Shown in pieces: positions 21,961 through 22,193 of a stretch of 22,193 nucleotides of DNA (its first letter is position 1; the number at the start of each line of letters is the position of its first letter). The notes under the pieces are model-generated. The model was given only the letters and a program-made list of their open reading frames with translations. It searched no databases and was not told where the DNA came from. Source of the DNA: CALBTQ01 sp036725605 (GTDB taxonomy: Bacteria; Lernaellota; Lernaellaia; Lernaellales; Lernaellaceae); assembly GCA_036725605.1 (NCBI GenBank), contig DAIMDW010000051.1, positions 1 through 22,193 of the forward strand, in the 5' to 3' direction. A program made the translations under genes and the position numbers.

Positions 21961-22110
21961 GGAAAACGCCCCGGATATTTGCCGTAACATCTCAGAATCA
22001 AAGGTGAATCTTCCGCGATTTGCACTTTTTCAAAAACTGCCCGCTCCGTCGCCCGCCCAATTTTCGTATTTTCATTTAGAAACAACTAGTTATCCGCTTT
22101 GTTCGGCATG

Positions 22111-22126
22111 TGGCATCCCTCTTGCG
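22111..22126 (+). promoter_or_regulatory. Sigma-54-type promoter facing the right-hand gene
   Basis: TGGCATCCCTCTTGC matches TGGCAC-N5-TTGC at every position but one, with GG and GC ten bases apart. Transcription would start near 22137, about 27 bases before the ATG at 22164. The 21-bp repeat array lies about 150-255 bases upstream. Confidence 0.65.
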
Positions 22127-22163
22127 CTTAGGGCCTCCCGGTTCATTTGACCGAGGAGGATCG

Positions 22164-22193
22164 ATGGGAGCCACGAACATCAATGAAGTCCGC
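22164..22193 (+). CDS. Start of a gene running off the window
   Basis: An ATG with GAGGAGGA about four bases upstream opens a frame reading MGATNINEVR up to the last base. Ten residues are too few to assign a family. The strong ribosome-binding site and the sigma-54-type promoter just ahead make it a real gene start. It should be the first gene of a transcription unit under the 22111 promoter. Confidence 0.6.
   Translation, partial: MGATNINEVR

Larger units (their letters stand above)
21690..22163. other. Regulatory interval between recombinase and next gene
   Basis: No supported gene in these 474 bases. From left to right it holds the recombinase ribosome-binding site, a TGTCCC dyad, a sigma-54-type promoter facing left, five 21-bp repeats, and a sigma-54-type promoter facing right. 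Base use around the repeats is T-rich. A frame at 21839-22150 is open only because the repeat period is a multiple of three. Confidence 0.6.

Noticed and set aside
21839..22150. Plus-strand frame with seven-residue repeats (FRFAN type)
   Set aside because: The period of 21 bases makes every frame repetitive. There is no ribosome-binding site and the frame runs through the sigma-54 promoter.

Overview
The window is a mosaic accessory region of a bacterial chromosome. Bacterial features include Shine-Dalgarno starts, ATGA-coupled operons, a LexA repressor, sigma-54-type promoters, an enhancer-binding AAA+ protein and a large serine recombinase. Taxonomy cannot be fixed from this sequence. LexA plus sigma-54 use and a DraG-type hydrolase fit a Gram-negative lineage such as Desulfobacterota or a PVC-type phylum, but this is a guess. 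By eye, the lexA-helicase block, the thermonuclease and the recombinase are GC-rich, while the 744-12253 block and the KAP NTPase gene are clearly more AT-rich, as expected for laterally acquired cargo.

Layout. (1) 1-220: the 3' end of an ADP-ribosylglycohydrolase (DraG family). (2) 328-6661: a small conserved hypothetical gene diverges from a four-gene operon (XRE-ImmA metallopeptidase, PemK/MazF-like toxin, a protein with 18-residue tandem repeats, and a DEAD/DEAH helicase with a possible C-terminal nuclease fold). Two abutting 36-bp dyads between them form a promoter/operator whose first half is an almost symmetrical bidirectional promoter. The operon looks like a defence or toxin-antitoxin module. 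(3) 6662-7202: no convincing gene, but paired palindromes, a near-consensus sigma-54 promoter and mutually exclusive RNA hairpins suggest a sigma-54-driven non-coding RNA. (4) 7203-12253: the most unusual part. Two divergent operons encode at least five small Gly/Ala-rich 'glycine-zipper' membrane proteins, a 55-aa acidic companion, a metallophosphoesterase with a hydrophobic insert, an unknown 212-aa protein, an ECF-like sigma factor and a two-TM membrane protein. A complex dyad region separates the two operons. (5) 12301-13260: an orphan PspF-like sigma-54 activator with a GAFSGA loop. (6) 13419-14129: a secreted thermonuclease. (7) 14145-17495: lexA followed by a Ski2/Hel308-like helicase with an appended OmpR-type winged helix, apparently SOS-controlled. 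(8) 17749-19575: a KAP P-loop NTPase. (9) 19590-21689: a serine recombinase with two C-terminal HTH domains. (10) 21690-22163: five 21-bp direct repeats lie between two diverging sigma-54-like promoters, one facing the recombinase and one facing a gene that begins at 22164 and runs off the window.

How it may fit together (inference). The recombinase, lexA block, KAP NTPase, helicase operon and glycine-zipper island look like cargo and control genes of an integrative element or defence island. Three sigma-54-type promoters and one dedicated sigma-54 activator suggest that part of the element, including its recombinase, may be under enhancer-dependent control. The glycine-zipper/sigma-factor/phosphoesterase island matches no system known to me and is the best candidate for something undescribed.
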